DNA from: CBDCWQ01 sp965223435
GTDB taxonomy: Bacteria; Myxococcota; Kuafuiibacteriia; Kuafuiibacteriales; Kuafuiibacteriaceae
Assembly: GCA_965223435.1 (NCBI GenBank)
Contig: CBDCWQ010000006.1
Coordinates: forward strand, 1 to 64,000
Direction of reading: 5' to 3'
DNA: 64,000 nucleotides
The translations under genes were made by a program, and so were the position numbers. The notes under the pieces were generated by a model. The model saw only the letters and a list, made by a program, of their open reading frames with translations. It did no database searches and was not told the DNA's origin. Shown piece by piece: positions 34,968-45,300 of the stretch (positions are counted from its first letter, which is position 1; each line of letters opens with the position of its first letter).

Positions 34968-35816
34968 GTGTCCAAGAGGCCGAGTCCTGAGCAGGATGAA
35001 CAGCGTCTGATCGCACCGAGCCCGGAGGATCGGTCGAACTTCGGCGCGGCCTTTGAGCGTTTGGTGGGTGTGATGGCTCGCCTCCGGGGGCCGGGGGGGT
35101 GTCCTTGGGATCGCGTTCAAGATCTCCGGACGCTGCGGACCTATCTCCTCGAAGAAACATACGAGTTGCTTGAAGCGATGGAAGGTGCCTCTTCCGGGCA
35201 TCACTGCGAGGAATTGGGCGACGTTTTGCTTCAGGTCATATTCCAGGCGGAGCTTCGCCGCGAAGAGGGTGCCTTTGATGCCGCCGATGTGGCCCACGGC
35301 ATCTCCGACAAGCTGGTCCGCCGGCACCCGCACGTCTTTGGGCCGGACCATGAGGCCCATGCCGAGCAGGCTTTGGCGCGATGGGAGGCGATCAAGCGCA
35401 CCGAACGAGAGAAGGCCGGCCGCCGTTCGGTACTCGAGGGTGTGCCTGAGGCGCTTCCGGCACTCTTGAGAGCGGAACGGATCACCCAAAAAGCGGCCCA
35501 GGTGGGCTTCGACTGGACGGATGCGTCTGGGCCCATGGCCAAGCTCGAGGAGGAGCTTTTGGAGTTCAAGGCCGCTCAGGCGTCGCTGGATCGCAAACGA
35601 GCCGAGGAGGAACTCGGGGATCTTCTCCTGAGTGTGGTCAATGTCGCGCGTTTTTTCGAGGTGAGTGCGGAGAACGCGCTTCGGGGCGCGGTCCTTCGGT
35701 TTATGGGGCGCTTTCAGTTTGTGGAAGAGGGGCTGAAAAAACGCGGGAAGACCCTTTCTGAGGCAACCATGGAGGAGATGGAGACCTTGTGGCAGGAGGC
35801 GAAAGCCCAGGAGTGA
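34968..35816 (+). CDS. mazG: nucleoside triphosphate pyrophosphohydrolase MazG
   Basis: 282 aa, GTG start. It hydrolyses NTPs to NMP and pyrophosphate for nucleotide-pool cleaning. There are two MazG repeats: the first has CPWDRVQDLRTLRTYLLEETYELLEA with EELGDVLLQV, the second FDWTDASGPMAKLEEELLEF with EELGDLLLSVVNVARF. Both carry the EExxE plus ExxD metal-binding pattern. It lies 193 bp after murJ. A long frame on the opposite strand is a shadow of this gene. Confidence 0.94.
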   Translation: MSKRPSPEQDEQRLIAPSPEDRSNFGAAFERLVGVMARLRGPGGCPWDRVQDLRTLRTYLLEETYELLEAMEGASSGHHCEELGDVLLQVIFQAELRREEGAFDAADVAHGISDKLVRRHPHVFGPDHEAHAEQALARWEAIKRTEREKAGRRSVLEGVPEALPALLRAERITQKAAQVGFDWTDASGPMAKLEEELLEFKAAQASLDRKRAEEELGDLLLSVVNVARFFEVSAENALRGAVLRFMGRFQFVEEGLKKRGKTLSEATMEEMETLWQEAKAQE

Positions 35817-35922
35817 TTTTTTTCTAGAACCATCTCGACAAATGCCTCGAGTTTCTTCAATCTCCCGGCCGCCGTTGAGAACCGGGATCTTTGTGAGGGA
35901 TCTCGGCGCGTGGAGCGCTTGA

Positions 35923-36315
35923 ATGACCACCAGCATCAGTTTTCAGTGCACGGAGTGTGAGGCCGATTTCGAGCTCGAAATCGCGAACATGATCGAGCGC
36001 CCCGGGAGTGTTCGTTGCAGCAACTGCGAGATGAAACCACCCTTGCGTCGCGCAGAAGCCCTGGCCCATGCTCTCGAAGAGTTGACCGGAGCCATGTCGG
36101 GGATCCGGACCCACGTCCGCTTCGAGGTGAACCTCGATACCGCGCTTTTGCCGCCCCCGTACGGAGCCATCGAGCTCAACGAGGAGGGTGGGCTTGCGAA
36201 CTTCGACGATGACGAGCTCGACGACGACGATGATTTCGATGACGAGTCGAGTGACCTCACTGATGGGTTTGATGATGATTTCGACGACGACGACGACGAC
36301 GACGACGATTTCTGA
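35923..36315 (+). CDS. small zinc-ribbon protein with poly-Asp tail
   Basis: 130 aa. An N-terminal zinc ribbon has C9, C12, C32 and C35 (CTEC...CSNC). A helical segment follows, and the last 45 residues are almost all Asp with a few Glu, Phe and Ser, ending in a run of nine Asp and one Phe. The acidic tail resembles nucleic-acid mimics or divalent-metal binders, but function is unknown. It lies between mazG and pyk in the same direction. The DNA of the tail is repetitive (GAC/GAT codons) and may be unstable. Confidence 0.7.
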   Translation: MTTSISFQCTECEADFELEIANMIERPGSVRCSNCEMKPPLRRAEALAHALEELTGAMSGIRTHVRFEVNLDTALLPPPYGAIELNEEGGLANFDDDELDDDDDFDDESSDLTDGFDDDFDDDDDDDDDF

Positions 36316-36426
36316 GTCGGACTGTTTTCGCCGCCATGCGAAGTTCGTGGAGTGCTAGGGGTTTTTTCGCGCTGCCGGCACACGAAAGCTTCGCAAGCTG
36401 CGGACGCTTAGGCTAGGGATGGCAGC

Positions 36427-37866
36427 GTGCCCGAGCAAAAGACGCCCCGACGAACCAAGATCGTCGGGACCATAGGGCCGGCCTCGCGTCAGCCCGAAGT
36501 CCTCGAAACGTTGATGCGTGAGGGCCTGGACGTGGCCCGCCTGAACTTCAGCCACGGAACCCACAACGATCATCGCGAGGTCTACGACAACATTCGTAAG
36601 GCTGAGGTTGCCGTCGGCAAACCGATTGCCGTCCTCCAGGACCTGTGTGGCCCCAAGATTCGTTTGGGAACGCTCGACGGCGAAGTGACCCTGACCAAGG
36701 GGGATGAAGTGATCGTCTCCGGTGAACACGATTTTGTGGGCACCCAGGCTCGCCTTCCCTCGACCTACGCGAACTTGGCCGACGACGTGGCCCCGGGGGA
36801 GCGCATCCTCTTGGCAGATGGGCGGTTGGCGTTGCGGGTTGAGGGTGTACGCGGCCGTGATGTTCGGTGCCGGGTCGAAGTAGGGGGGATGGTGACGTCG
36901 CGCAAGGGCATCAACCTCCCGGGAACGAAGATTTCAACGCCGGCGCTCACCGCCCAGGATCGCAAGGATCTGGCGTTTGGGCTGGCGCTGGGCGTCGATT
37001 ATGTCGCCCTTTCATTTGTCCGATCTCCTAGTGATCTCAAGGAGATTCGCGAAGAAATGCAGCGGCTCGGCCGGATGGTTCCAGTCGTCTCCAAAATCGA
37101 AAAGCCTCAGGCGGTCGACGAGCTGGAAGCCATTGTGGACGCCAGCGACGGGATCATGGTTGCGCGCGGGGATCTGGGTGTGGAGCTCCCCGCGGAGAAA
37201 GTGCCCACGGTGCAGCGCCGCGCCATTCGGTTGGCTCGAGAGCGCGGCAAGCTCACGATTGTGGCCACGCAGATGTTGATGTCCATGACCAAACACCCGC
37301 GTCCAACCCACGCGGAGGTCTCCGATGTCGCCAACGCGGTGTTCGACGGGACCGACGCGGTCATGCTTTCCGAAGAGACCGCTGCGGGTGACTACCCCAT
37401 TCTTGCGGTCAAGACGATGGCAGCGCTCGCCCACGCGGCGGAAACGGCGCCGGTGACCTCGGAGTCCCCCCAGTTTGTGGAGCGGCTCCGTTCGTCACAC
37501 GCTTGGGCCATCTCCCGAGCCGCCGTGGTGACGGCGCAAGAAGTGCGGGCGAACGCGATCGTGTCTTACACCCGCCGCGGACTCGGCCCTCGATTGATCG
37601 CCGATTGGCGTCCCGGTTGCCAGATCTTGGGCTGCGCGTCGAGCGACGAAGAGGTCCGTCGGATGGCGTTCTATTGGGGGGTGCGTCCCCTGAAGATTCC
37701 CAAACCCGACAGTGTCGAAGGGCTCGTTCAGGCGGTCGAGCGACTGACGCTGGAGCGACAGATTCTCAGTCCTGGTCAAACCGTCGTGATGACCACAAAG
37801 ATGCCCTTTACCGAGGTTCAGCACACCAATATGCTGAAGATCCACACCATCGAACGGAGCGGATGA
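36427..37866 (+). CDS. pyk: pyruvate kinase
   Basis: Last glycolytic step, phosphoenolpyruvate plus ADP to pyruvate plus ATP. 479 aa, GTG start. It has TKIVGTIGPASR, DVARLNFSHGTH, DLCGPKIRLG, the catalytic MVARGDLGVELPAEKVP (metal-binding and catalytic Lys region around VSKIEKPQA), and MLMSMTKHPRPTHAEVSDVANAVFDGTDAVMLSEE given here only in part as TRAEVSDVAN-like. The C-terminal domain is complete. Its stop overlaps the start of the next gene by 4 bp (ATGA). Confidence 0.96.
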   Translation: MPEQKTPRRTKIVGTIGPASRQPEVLETLMREGLDVARLNFSHGTHNDHREVYDNIRKAEVAVGKPIAVLQDLCGPKIRLGTLDGEVTLTKGDEVIVSGEHDFVGTQARLPSTYANLADDVAPGERILLADGRLALRVEGVRGRDVRCRVEVGGMVTSRKGINLPGTKISTPALTAQDRKDLAFGLALGVDYVALSFVRSPSDLKEIREEMQRLGRMVPVVSKIEKPQAVDELEAIVDASDGIMVARGDLGVELPAEKVPTVQRRAIRLARERGKLTIVATQMLMSMTKHPRPTHAEVSDVANAVFDGTDAVMLSEETAAGDYPILAVKTMAALAHAAETAPVTSESPQFVERLRSSHAWAISRAAVVTAQEVRANAIVSYTRRGLGPRLIADWRPGCQILGCASSDEEVRRMAFYWGVRPLKIPKPDSVEGLVQAVERLTLERQILSPGQTVVMTTKMPFTEVQHTNMLKIHTIERSG

Positions 37867-38357
37867 TGGGGCTCGAGAACAGGCCGAACACGTTTACAGA
37901 GAGCGTTCTTAAACCCCAAGAATGGACGTCTGCGGAGTCGCTGGTTCGAGTCTTGTACGAGGCGATGTCCTTTGGCAGCGGGCGCACCCCCGATTGGGCC
38001 CGACTTCGCGAACTTTTTGCGCCGCACGCCCGTTTTGTGCGGGCCAAGGCGCGCGACTTCAACGTCACCGATCTGGAGGGTTTTCTGACTTCTTTTCGCC
38101 GGCAGCTGGAGACGAAGCGCCTGGTGTCTTTTAAGGAGTCGGAGATTGGCCAGGTATGCGATGCCTTTGGTTCGGTGGCGCAAGTGTTCAGTGCGTACCA
38201 CGCCGAGCGGGCCTACGAAGATGGGACCCGGGAAACCTCACGGGGGGTTCACAGCATCCAGCTGTTTTCGCGCGCAGGCCGCTGGTGGATCATCCATGTC
38301 CTTTGGGGTGACGAAGAGACCGAGGCCAATCCCATCCCGCCGCAGTACCTGTTGTAG
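37863..38357 (+). CDS. SnoaL/NTF2-like fold protein
   Basis: 164 aa. It has the cone-shaped NTF2-like pattern: an N-terminal helix pair (TSAESLVRVLYEAMSFG, DWARLRELFAPHARFVR), then VTDLEGFLTSFRRQLE and four strands ending in HSIQLFSRAGRWWIIHVLW. The family includes enzymes and ligand-binding proteins, so no activity can be assigned. The start overlaps the pyk stop (ATGA at 37863); a second ATG at 37866 is equally possible. Co-translation with pyk is likely. Confidence 0.72.
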   Translation: MMGLENRPNTFTESVLKPQEWTSAESLVRVLYEAMSFGSGRTPDWARLRELFAPHARFVRAKARDFNVTDLEGFLTSFRRQLETKRLVSFKESEIGQVCDAFGSVAQVFSAYHAERAYEDGTRETSRGVHSIQLFSRAGRWWIIHVLWGDEETEANPIPPQYLL

Positions 38358-38373
38358 GCCGAACGCCCGCCAC

Positions 38374-39570
38374 TCAGTTGAGGGTGCTGAGCGCCTTTTG
38401 CAGACGGTCAAGACCCCGGGTCAGGGTGTCCATGTCGGTTGCGAACGAAATGCGAATATGGTTCGGGGCGCCGAACGGCCTACCAGGCACCACCACCAAG
38501 GCGAACTCGTGAAGGAGGTATCCCGCGAGGGCTGAGGCGTCATCGATCCGAGAACCGTCCGGAAGGTTGCGGCCCACGTACGCCGAAAGGTTGGGGAATG
38601 CGTAAAACGCGCCGCCCGGCTCAAAGCAGGTCACATCCGGCATCGCGCGAAGACGACCCACGACAAAATTTCGCCGGCGCTCAAAGGCCTCGACCATGCG
38701 GGTGACCACGCTTTGATCGCCGGTGATCGCTTCGAGCGCGGCGTATTGCATGGGTGCCGAGGCGTTGGAGGTGCTCTGCCCTTGAAGCTTGCTCATCGCG
38801 GAAATCAACGGTTGGGGGCCTACCGCCCAACCGATACGAAGGCCGGTCATGGCGTAGGTCTTGGAGCACCCGTTGATGATCAGGACTCGGTCCTTGAGGT
38901 CGGGGGCCACCGAAAGGATCGAAGGTGCCGCGCCACTGCCGTACACAAAACGATCGTAAATCTCGTCTGAGATGATCGTGACTTCGGGGTGCTTCCGAAG
39001 CACTTCCGCAAGCTCCTTGAGCTGGTCCTCGCTGTAGACTGCGCCCGAGGGGTTGGAGGGGCTGTTCAGGACCAACAGGCGTGTCTGGTCGGTCAGCGCG
39101 TTTTCGAGGGCGTCGCCGTTCATGACAAAACCCGAGGTTTCGGAGGTCGAGACGGTGATGACCCGTCCCCCGGCCACCCGGATCATGTCGGCGTAGGAGA
39201 GCCAGTAGGGCGCGACCACAATGGCGTCGTCGGAGGGGTTGAGCAGGGCCATTACGGCGCCAAACACCGACTGCTTGGCGCCGGTCGAGACCAGGATGGC
39301 CTTTGGGGTGTACGAGAGGCCTCGGGTTTCAAGTTGGCCCTGAATCGCTTTTCGAAGGGGCTCGATGCCCGCCACCGCGGTGTATCGGGTATGGCCGTCA
39401 TCGAGGGCCTGCTTGGCGGCGCGGAGGATGGGCTCCGCCGTGGGGAAGTCTGGTTCCCCGGCGGTCAGGCTGACGACATCCTTGCCGCTCGCTTTGAGTT
39501 CGCGTGCTTTTTGGGTGAGGGCAAGGGTCGCAGAGGGCGCGACTCCATCGAGTCGTTGGGCGATGCGCAT
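38374..39570 (-). CDS. class I/II pyridoxal-phosphate aminotransferase (aspartate type)
   Basis: 398 aa. It matches the aspartate/prephenate aminotransferase group (AAT I-gamma type): VVSLTAGEPDFPTAEPI near the start, the TGAKQSVF helix, NSPSNPSGAVYS, SDEIYDRFVYG, and the PLP Lys in NGCSKTYAMTGLRIGW. The C-terminus has FALVVVPGRPFGAPNHIRISFA (given in part). The exact amino acid pair is not certain. ATG 39570 fits the family start MRIAQRLDGV; the frame is open to 39609. Confidence 0.92.
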   Translation of the reverse strand: MRIAQRLDGVAPSATLALTQKARELKASGKDVVSLTAGEPDFPTAEPILRAAKQALDDGHTRYTAVAGIEPLRKAIQGQLETRGLSYTPKAILVSTGAKQSVFGAVMALLNPSDDAIVVAPYWLSYADMIRVAGGRVITVSTSETSGFVMNGDALENALTDQTRLLVLNSPSNPSGAVYSEDQLKELAEVLRKHPEVTIISDEIYDRFVYGSGAAPSILSVAPDLKDRVLIINGCSKTYAMTGLRIGWAVGPQPLISAMSKLQGQSTSNASAPMQYAALEAITGDQSVVTRMVEAFERRRNFVVGRLRAMPDVTCFEPGGAFYAFPNLSAYVGRNLPDGSRIDDASALAGYLLHEFALVVVPGRPFGAPNHIRISFATDMDTLTRGLDRLQKALSTLN

Positions 39571-39876
39571 AACGTTCTTTGGTACACATTCGCGCCCGCA
39601 AAAACGCAACCGAATTCGTCACCCTGGGGTCGGTTCTGGACGGAGGACGGTGGATGCTTAGCCCTCCTCAGCGTATTTCCCACTTCTTTGGCGAAGTCGC
39701 TTGGTCGCGGTCATGGGGCCTCGGGTCTGGCGGAACGAAGGGGTGCACCGGTGGGTACGCTGGGCGTGTTCCGCCCACACCGGGCTGATCGGTTGCGGAG
39801 GTCGTCCAAGGAAGGTGGGGCGCATCCCTCTTGCTACAGGTATTCAGGGGGTCGAGGGCAGCATAGACTTTGCGGA
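39571..39876. other. intergenic region between divergent genes
   Basis: 306 bp separating the minus-strand aminotransferase and the plus-strand porin. Promoters for both should lie here, but I could not identify a convincing pair of -35 and -10 boxes. The porin frame stays open backwards through it, but the translation is unlike a protein. Confidence 0.4.
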
Positions 39877-40986
39877 ATGCGAGGGCCGGACCGTTGGATG
39901 ATGGTGTCGGCGGGCCTCATGATCTTCCATGGAACCGCCAGCGCTCAGCCTCCATCGGAGGTCGTCGTGACCTCCTCCGTCGCCGCGGCTTTTTCGCCGC
40001 AGACACCCCAAGTGAAGTCACCGCTTCGGGTTGAGCTTGGCGGCCAGGTCTTCTTGTCCAGCCGATTCCGGCGACGCCCGGACGAGGACTTCAAGGCACG
40101 CCATGTGCTCAACCGGGCGCGGCTGAGCGCCACCTTTCGTTACCGGGACAGGGTTCGGGTCACCCTCGAGCCCGACTTTGCGTCCGAGGTCAGCCTGGGG
40201 GCTTCGCCCAGCCAAAACAATGGGGTGGACCCGTCGGACTACTTTTTGGATCTGTCGCCCGCGCCTTTCTTTCGGGCGCGCATCGGGCAGGCCAAAACCC
40301 CATTCGGACTCTACGAGAACCTGAGCCGGTTTCGGCTTCCGACGCTCACGCGCGGATTGGTGTCGGACATCGTGGCGGACCGGCTGGGTATTGGGGGCCG
40401 CAAGCTTGGGGTCGTCGGACGGCTCACCGTGGCAAAGTTTCCCCTTCGGCCGCGACTCGAGCTCGGCGCGTACCGAAGCTCCCGGGGTTCGGAGCGATTC
40501 GACGGGGCGGCGGCGTTGTCGGTTCGGCCGTTCAAAGGGGCGGAAGTGGCGCTGCACGGATACGTCCATGGCGATGCCGGAACGGAGGGCGCGCGGGCTT
40601 ACGCGGGGGCTCTGAACTTAGGTTACGACCGAAAGCGGCTCTTTTTGGCCCTCGAATTTTTGGCGGGCCGTGCGCGCCATCTTCTCATCGATGGTGAAGT
40701 GCCTGGCGAAAACGCAACCTTCTTCGGGACTCGGCTGCTTGGTGCCTACACATTCAAAATAAAAAAAACCGTCCGCTTGGAGCCCTACGTGGGTCTTGAG
40801 GCCTTCGACCCCTCGAGCCGAACCCGAGACGATCGCGGTGGCGCCGTTCGGGCGGGCCTCAGTCTTCGCCATCGAAACCACACGCGGATTTCGGTCGAGG
40901 TGGAACGAAAAGGCGGCGAACGTGCGTTCATCGTCGCTGAGGCGACGACGGTGACGGTCTTTTTTGGCGTGAGGTTAGGAGAGTAG
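39877..40986 (+). CDS. outer-membrane porin, phosphate-selective (OprP/OprO) type
   Basis: 369 aa. The signal peptide ends at ASA-QPP (residue 24) after a hydrophobic core. The mature part alternates short beta-strands with aromatic girdles: GGQVFLSSRFRRR, RVRVTLEPDF, DYFLDLSPAPFFRARIGQAKTPFGLYE, and the C-terminal strand TTVTVFFGVRLG. The RARIGQAKTPFG pattern is typical of the porin P/O family. ATG 39877 is chosen; ATG 39898 would shorten the signal peptide. The next gene (DUF4956) starts 3 bp after its stop, so they form an operon. Confidence 0.72.
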   Translation: MRGPDRWMMVSAGLMIFHGTASAQPPSEVVVTSSVAAAFSPQTPQVKSPLRVELGGQVFLSSRFRRRPDEDFKARHVLNRARLSATFRYRDRVRVTLEPDFASEVSLGASPSQNNGVDPSDYFLDLSPAPFFRARIGQAKTPFGLYENLSRFRLPTLTRGLVSDIVADRLGIGGRKLGVVGRLTVAKFPLRPRLELGAYRSSRGSERFDGAAALSVRPFKGAEVALHGYVHGDAGTEGARAYAGALNLGYDRKRLFLALEFLAGRARHLLIDGEVPGENATFFGTRLLGAYTFKIKKTVRLEPYVGLEAFDPSSRTRDDRGGAVRAGLSLRHRNHTRISVEVERKGGERAFIVAEATTVTVFFGVRLGE

Positions 40987-40989
40987 CAA

Positions 40990-41676
40990 GTGGAAGGACT
41001 TCTCAATTCGGTCAACGAGACCATGGCGGTGCCCAAACTGTCGCAGTCTCTTTTGCATTTGGTGTGTGCGGTGCTGCTGGGTGGGTTTATTGCCTACCGA
41101 CCCTGGCGCTATTTCATGGGCATCACCAGGCCCACGCGGGAAATGGTTCATGCTCAGATCTTGATCGCCCTCGCCGGAGCCATCGTGGTGACTGTCGTCG
41201 GAGACAGCCTGGCGCGTGCCTTTGGGTTGGTCGGGCTCGGTGGGTTTATTCGTTTTCGCACCGGCATTCGAGACCCCCGGGATGCTGCCGTGTTTTTTCT
41301 CCTGATCGGGCTGGGCATGGCCTGCGGTCTGGGTGCGCTCGGCACTGCAGTTTTGTGCGCGATGTTCGTCGCTGCCGTCGTGTGTGCGCTCGATTTCAAC
41401 CAGCGCGAAACCAATCACCCGTACATCCGACTGACTGCGGTGTGCGCCGACCCCCTGGGGGCGTCGGGCCAAGCGCAAAAAATCATCGAGTCTTTCCCGG
41501 TGATCGTTCGAAGCAGTCAATTGAAACTGGACACCAAAGAAATTCGTTTTGATCTCGAAAATCCGGAAGGAATTGAGAAAAGTAGCATTCAAGATGCCCT
41601 TCTCGAGGGCACGAAAGGATTGGTGGTTGCGCTGACATGCGAGTCACTGGATACAATCAAAAAACCCAAAGTCTAA
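40990..41676 (+). CDS. DUF4956 family membrane protein
   Basis: 228 aa, GTG start. It has four or so membrane segments followed by a soluble C-terminal domain of about 90 residues. The diagnostic block LGGFIRFRTGIRDPRDAAVF (18-20 residues around 85) matches DUF4956/MgtC-like proteins, whose members are often near polyphosphate or cell-envelope genes. Function unknown. It is flanked tightly by the porin gene (3 bp upstream) and overlaps the next lipoprotein gene by 40 bp, suggesting a three-gene envelope operon. Confidence 0.75.
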   Translation: MEGLLNSVNETMAVPKLSQSLLHLVCAVLLGGFIAYRPWRYFMGITRPTREMVHAQILIALAGAIVVTVVGDSLARAFGLVGLGGFIRFRTGIRDPRDAAVFFLLIGLGMACGLGALGTAVLCAMFVAAVVCALDFNQRETNHPYIRLTAVCADPLGASGQAQKIIESFPVIVRSSQLKLDTKEIRFDLENPEGIEKSSIQDALLEGTKGLVVALTCESLDTIKKPKV

Positions 41677-42302
41677 CCCTTGTTGCGCTCGGCGTAGCCC
41701 TGTTGGCGTCGGCCTGCGGCAGCGAAGATCCGGTCGAGCAAAAATCGTCTTTGTTTCCCCTCGCGGTCGGCAACCGGTGGGTGTACCGCATCACCGATGT
41801 CAACAACGAGGTGAGCGAGAAAATCCAACAGATCAAGAGCAGCACCAAGACCCAAGATGGGCTCCAGGCTTTTGTTTTTCGGACCGATAGGGGCACCCGC
41901 GCAACCGAGTCGCTCCAGCGCATAGACGACGAGGGCCGTCTACTCAGGGTGCAAGAGAATGGCTACAAAAACGGCCGCAATGTGGAGTCCATCCGTTTCA
42001 ACCCCCCATCTATTCGGGTCGATACCGACAAAACCGCCATCAACTCCGAGTACACCCAAGAGTTCCAAGAACTCCACATCGAGGGCGGAGGATCGACCGT
42101 ATCCAAACGCTATAGCTTCATGGTCTTGGCCGTGGATGAACAAGTGACCGTTCCTGCAGGAACCTTCCGCTGCGTAAAAATTCGCCGCGAGACGACCGGC
42201 GAAGCGATGAGCAAGACCTTTTGGTACGCGGCGGGTGTAGGCAAGGTCAAAGAAGCTGGCGGTCAGACCGAAGAACTCGAGTCCTTCACCGTTTCAGACT
42301 GA
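41637..42302 (+). CDS. lipoprotein of unknown function
   Basis: 221 aa. The signal peptide ends at lipobox LLASAC (Cys27). The mature part is one beta-rich domain (FPLAVGNRWVYRITDVNNE, then a series of strands to VTVPAGTFRCVKIRRET and FWYAAGVGKVKE). This pattern (a value-like domain ending in AGVG-x-VK) is common in deltaproteobacterial lipoproteins, but its role is unknown. ATG 41637 lies inside the end of the DUF4956 gene, so translation is probably coupled. Confidence 0.75.
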   Translation: MRVTGYNQKTQSLTLVALGVALLASACGSEDPVEQKSSLFPLAVGNRWVYRITDVNNEVSEKIQQIKSSTKTQDGLQAFVFRTDRGTRATESLQRIDDEGRLLRVQENGYKNGRNVESIRFNPPSIRVDTDKTAINSEYTQEFQELHIEGGGSTVSKRYSFMVLAVDEQVTVPAGTFRCVKIRRETTGEAMSKTFWYAAGVGKVKEAGGQTEELESFTVSD

Positions 42303-42309
42303 ATCCGAG

Positions 42310-45300
42310 TTAGTCCTCATGGAACCTGGGCCTGCTGGGGTAGTCGATGGGTTCATGAAAGCTTTGCAGGATGTCCCGCTCCAGGAGACCCCGTTCGGGA
42401 TCGTCCGGCAACCGTGGTGGGGCGGGCCAGTCGATGAACTCGGCGGGGTTAAGATCACTAAAATTGCGGTAGCGAAAGACCCCGAGCGTGTCTTTTTCGT
42501 GCCAAGAAAGCACGTACACGCCTGGGCCATGGGCTTTTTCCATTTGCGCTTGGAATGCGGCTTCGTCGAAGTGTCCGTCGTCTGTCCAATACGGGAAGCG
42601 CGCTAAAGAGATCCTGAGAGGCATCAGTTCGTAGCGGGGCACCCCGCCTCGAAACTTGGACGGAAGGGTTACGCGGGGCCATATGAGACCGAGAAAGTGG
42701 ACGGCACTTCGTATCTGGAATGTGGGTTGGTTCCCATTCTTGGGCGATGGCCGGGCGTGGGGCACAAGAAAGACGAAGGATTCCGAAGCCTCCGGCCACT
42801 GTTCCGCTTCCCCGATTCCGTCGGCCGGACCCAGGCCATAGTGGCTCCGGACCGACTGAATAAAGGGGCCTTCGAAAATGGAGTCTTTGCTCCATGCGAC
42901 GTCAGAAGGGGAGGGTTACGATGACGGGGAGGTCGGCGATGGGCAGGGGCGTGTAGCGCAAGCGTGTTCAAGGTGTGGCCCGAGGTGACTGTTGCTTCGT
43001 TTGAAAGGTGAAACCTTTGGAGCCACAAGGCCTCATGTTCCGCCGAAAGGCCGTGGCTTTCGGTCAGGCTTTGGGCCATTTCTTTGGTCATCAATCCCTG
43101 CGCGAAGACGGTATGGCGCAGGCTCTGTGGGATGCCCGCGGTGTCGGCTGCCTGGGGCAGCCGGCCGTCGGCAAAGGTGTTGATGAATTGGCGGAGCGTC
43201 CGACGGTTTCTCATGGCGGGCCCAGACAAAGACAAGACCGGTGCCGCACTCCTTTGGCCGCGGAACTCGAAACTGAGCGGGCGGCCCTGGTTGTGGGCGC
43301 TCCAAAGTTCGAGGGACGTTCGCAAAAAACGCATCGGAGATTCCGGGTGAAAGGCTGCAATCAGGTCGAGGCCTTGTCGCTCGTGCACTGTCGGCCCGGC
43401 CGGAGTCTCCGACCAATACGTCAACACCGCCTGCCGAAGACGATTTCTCACGATCGAACGGATTTCAACGGTGATGGGCGCGTGCCCAAACGCAGGTGGC
43501 ATGGAATCCTGGAGTTTTGTCCAGAGCCCCTCGTTTGCGGACGGGTCGGATGCCTCTGAATGGATGGCGCGCCAGGATGCGGCTTGTTCTTGGTTCCCCG
43601 GCAAAAGGTTCAGGCTGTGCATTGCCCCAAGCCTATCGGGGTCGATGCCTCGAGCGACTACAAGGGCGCGTGCGTTGGCGGCGATGGGTTCACACCCGAG
43701 CCCCGTATAACGCTCAAGGCGCTGGGTGAGGACGTTGCCGAGGCTGCAAGCATGGATAAGTTCTTGGATGGTGCGTTCGAGGCGTTCCCGTGGGAGTCGG
43801 TTCATGCCAAGCGAAGCGACGTCCTCGGGGCCCAAGACCCCATCCAATCGACCTTGAAGTTCACGAATTTGGGCCAGGCGCATCCACAGCTGATCGGCTG
43901 CGGCTTGGTCGGGGTATGTGGCAAACAGCGCGCCGACGGTCTCTGCGAACATTCGGTCGAGCACCCGGCCGGCTTGAATCCTTCTCGCTGAGGGGCTGGT
44001 GCCCAAGTCGGTGGCGTCGAGAAGGCTGGGCAAAGGCCGAATCCCGAAGGTCTTCTGGGGCCCTTCGGCGATCACCAAGGTCAGGGCGTGGTCCAAAGGC
44101 AAAGATGCTGCTTTTGATCCCTCTTTAAGGGTCGAGGTGACCAGCGCATCAAGGCGAGGGTTGAGGCCCTTGACCGCCTGCTGCGCCAGGACCCATTCCG
44201 CGGGTGACGCGTACCAAGGAAGGTTCAGGGTTTCGTAGGGATCAAGGAGTGTGGGGATGGCCGCGACGCCGAGGGCGGCTTGCGCTTTCGGAATGTCGTT
44301 GGCGTGGACCGCGAACAGGGCATACAGCGCGGCGACGCCCGGCGCAGCATCGCTCGGGTCGCTTGGAAACGTGGCCAGGGGCGCGTGTACGGGTTCGTTC
44401 CACAGGAGCGCCAAAAGACCGGCTTCGACCGCTTTAGGTCCGCCCTTCGAACGTCAAGGGCTTGGCGAAGGTGAGCATCGTGTACTCGAGGCAGCGCGCG
44501 AGACGCTCGCGGTACACCGGCTTTTTCGCGAGGGCCGCATGGTCGACCGAAAGCGAGAGCCAGCTGCAGTTGTCGATGGCCACGTGGGTGCTTGGCACCC
44601 ATCGCTTTGGTCCGGCTTCGCCCGGCGCCAGGGTCCCTCCGGTGATGAAGCGTCCGAGCGTGTCTTGCCCGGCTGCGTCCACCAGCTTTGCTCGGTGTCC
44701 TGGACTCAGGTCCGGATTCTGGAGGGTATGCTCGAGGTCTCGCCTGTAGTCTTGGTCATCCCACAAGAGGTGAAAAATGCCGCGCTCGAGCTGGTCCCGC
44801 CACGCTCCCAGCTCTTCGTGGTTTTCGAGGCCGAGGGCTTCTGGATGGCGTGAAAATTGGGCGAGAGCGATGCCTTGGGTGTAGGCCCAAACACGGTCGA
44901 AACCCGCCAGATGTTTGGCGTCGCGGTACTTTGGGTCTTCCCACAGTTCGGGGTTTTGAAGCTCAGTTTTCCGGTCGAGTGCATCCTCGTTTTCCGGGTC
45001 CAGCGCGTATTCGACGAGATAAACAGGTTTTTCGGGAAGGCCAGCGGCGTTGACCAAGAGGGCATCACGCAAGAACCGCGCGCGGTCATAGTTGCCTTGG
45101 ACGTCTTGGCGCCTTGATGCGGGCGCGGGGACAAGCTCGCTGGTGCTATCCCAAGGCCCCTCAGAAACCCGTGCCAGCGCCATCTCGACGGCTCCTTGAG
45201 ACGCCCACAACGTGGCTTTGCCGTCCTGAAGCGAAAGATCAGGCGCATTGTCTGGCGGGGGCGCAGAGGCTCGCCCGGCATGGTCGTCTGCGACATCAGA

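Noticed and set aside
34734..35936. 400-codon minus-strand frame opposite mazG
   Set aside because: mazG on the plus strand carries complete motifs; the opposite frame does not.
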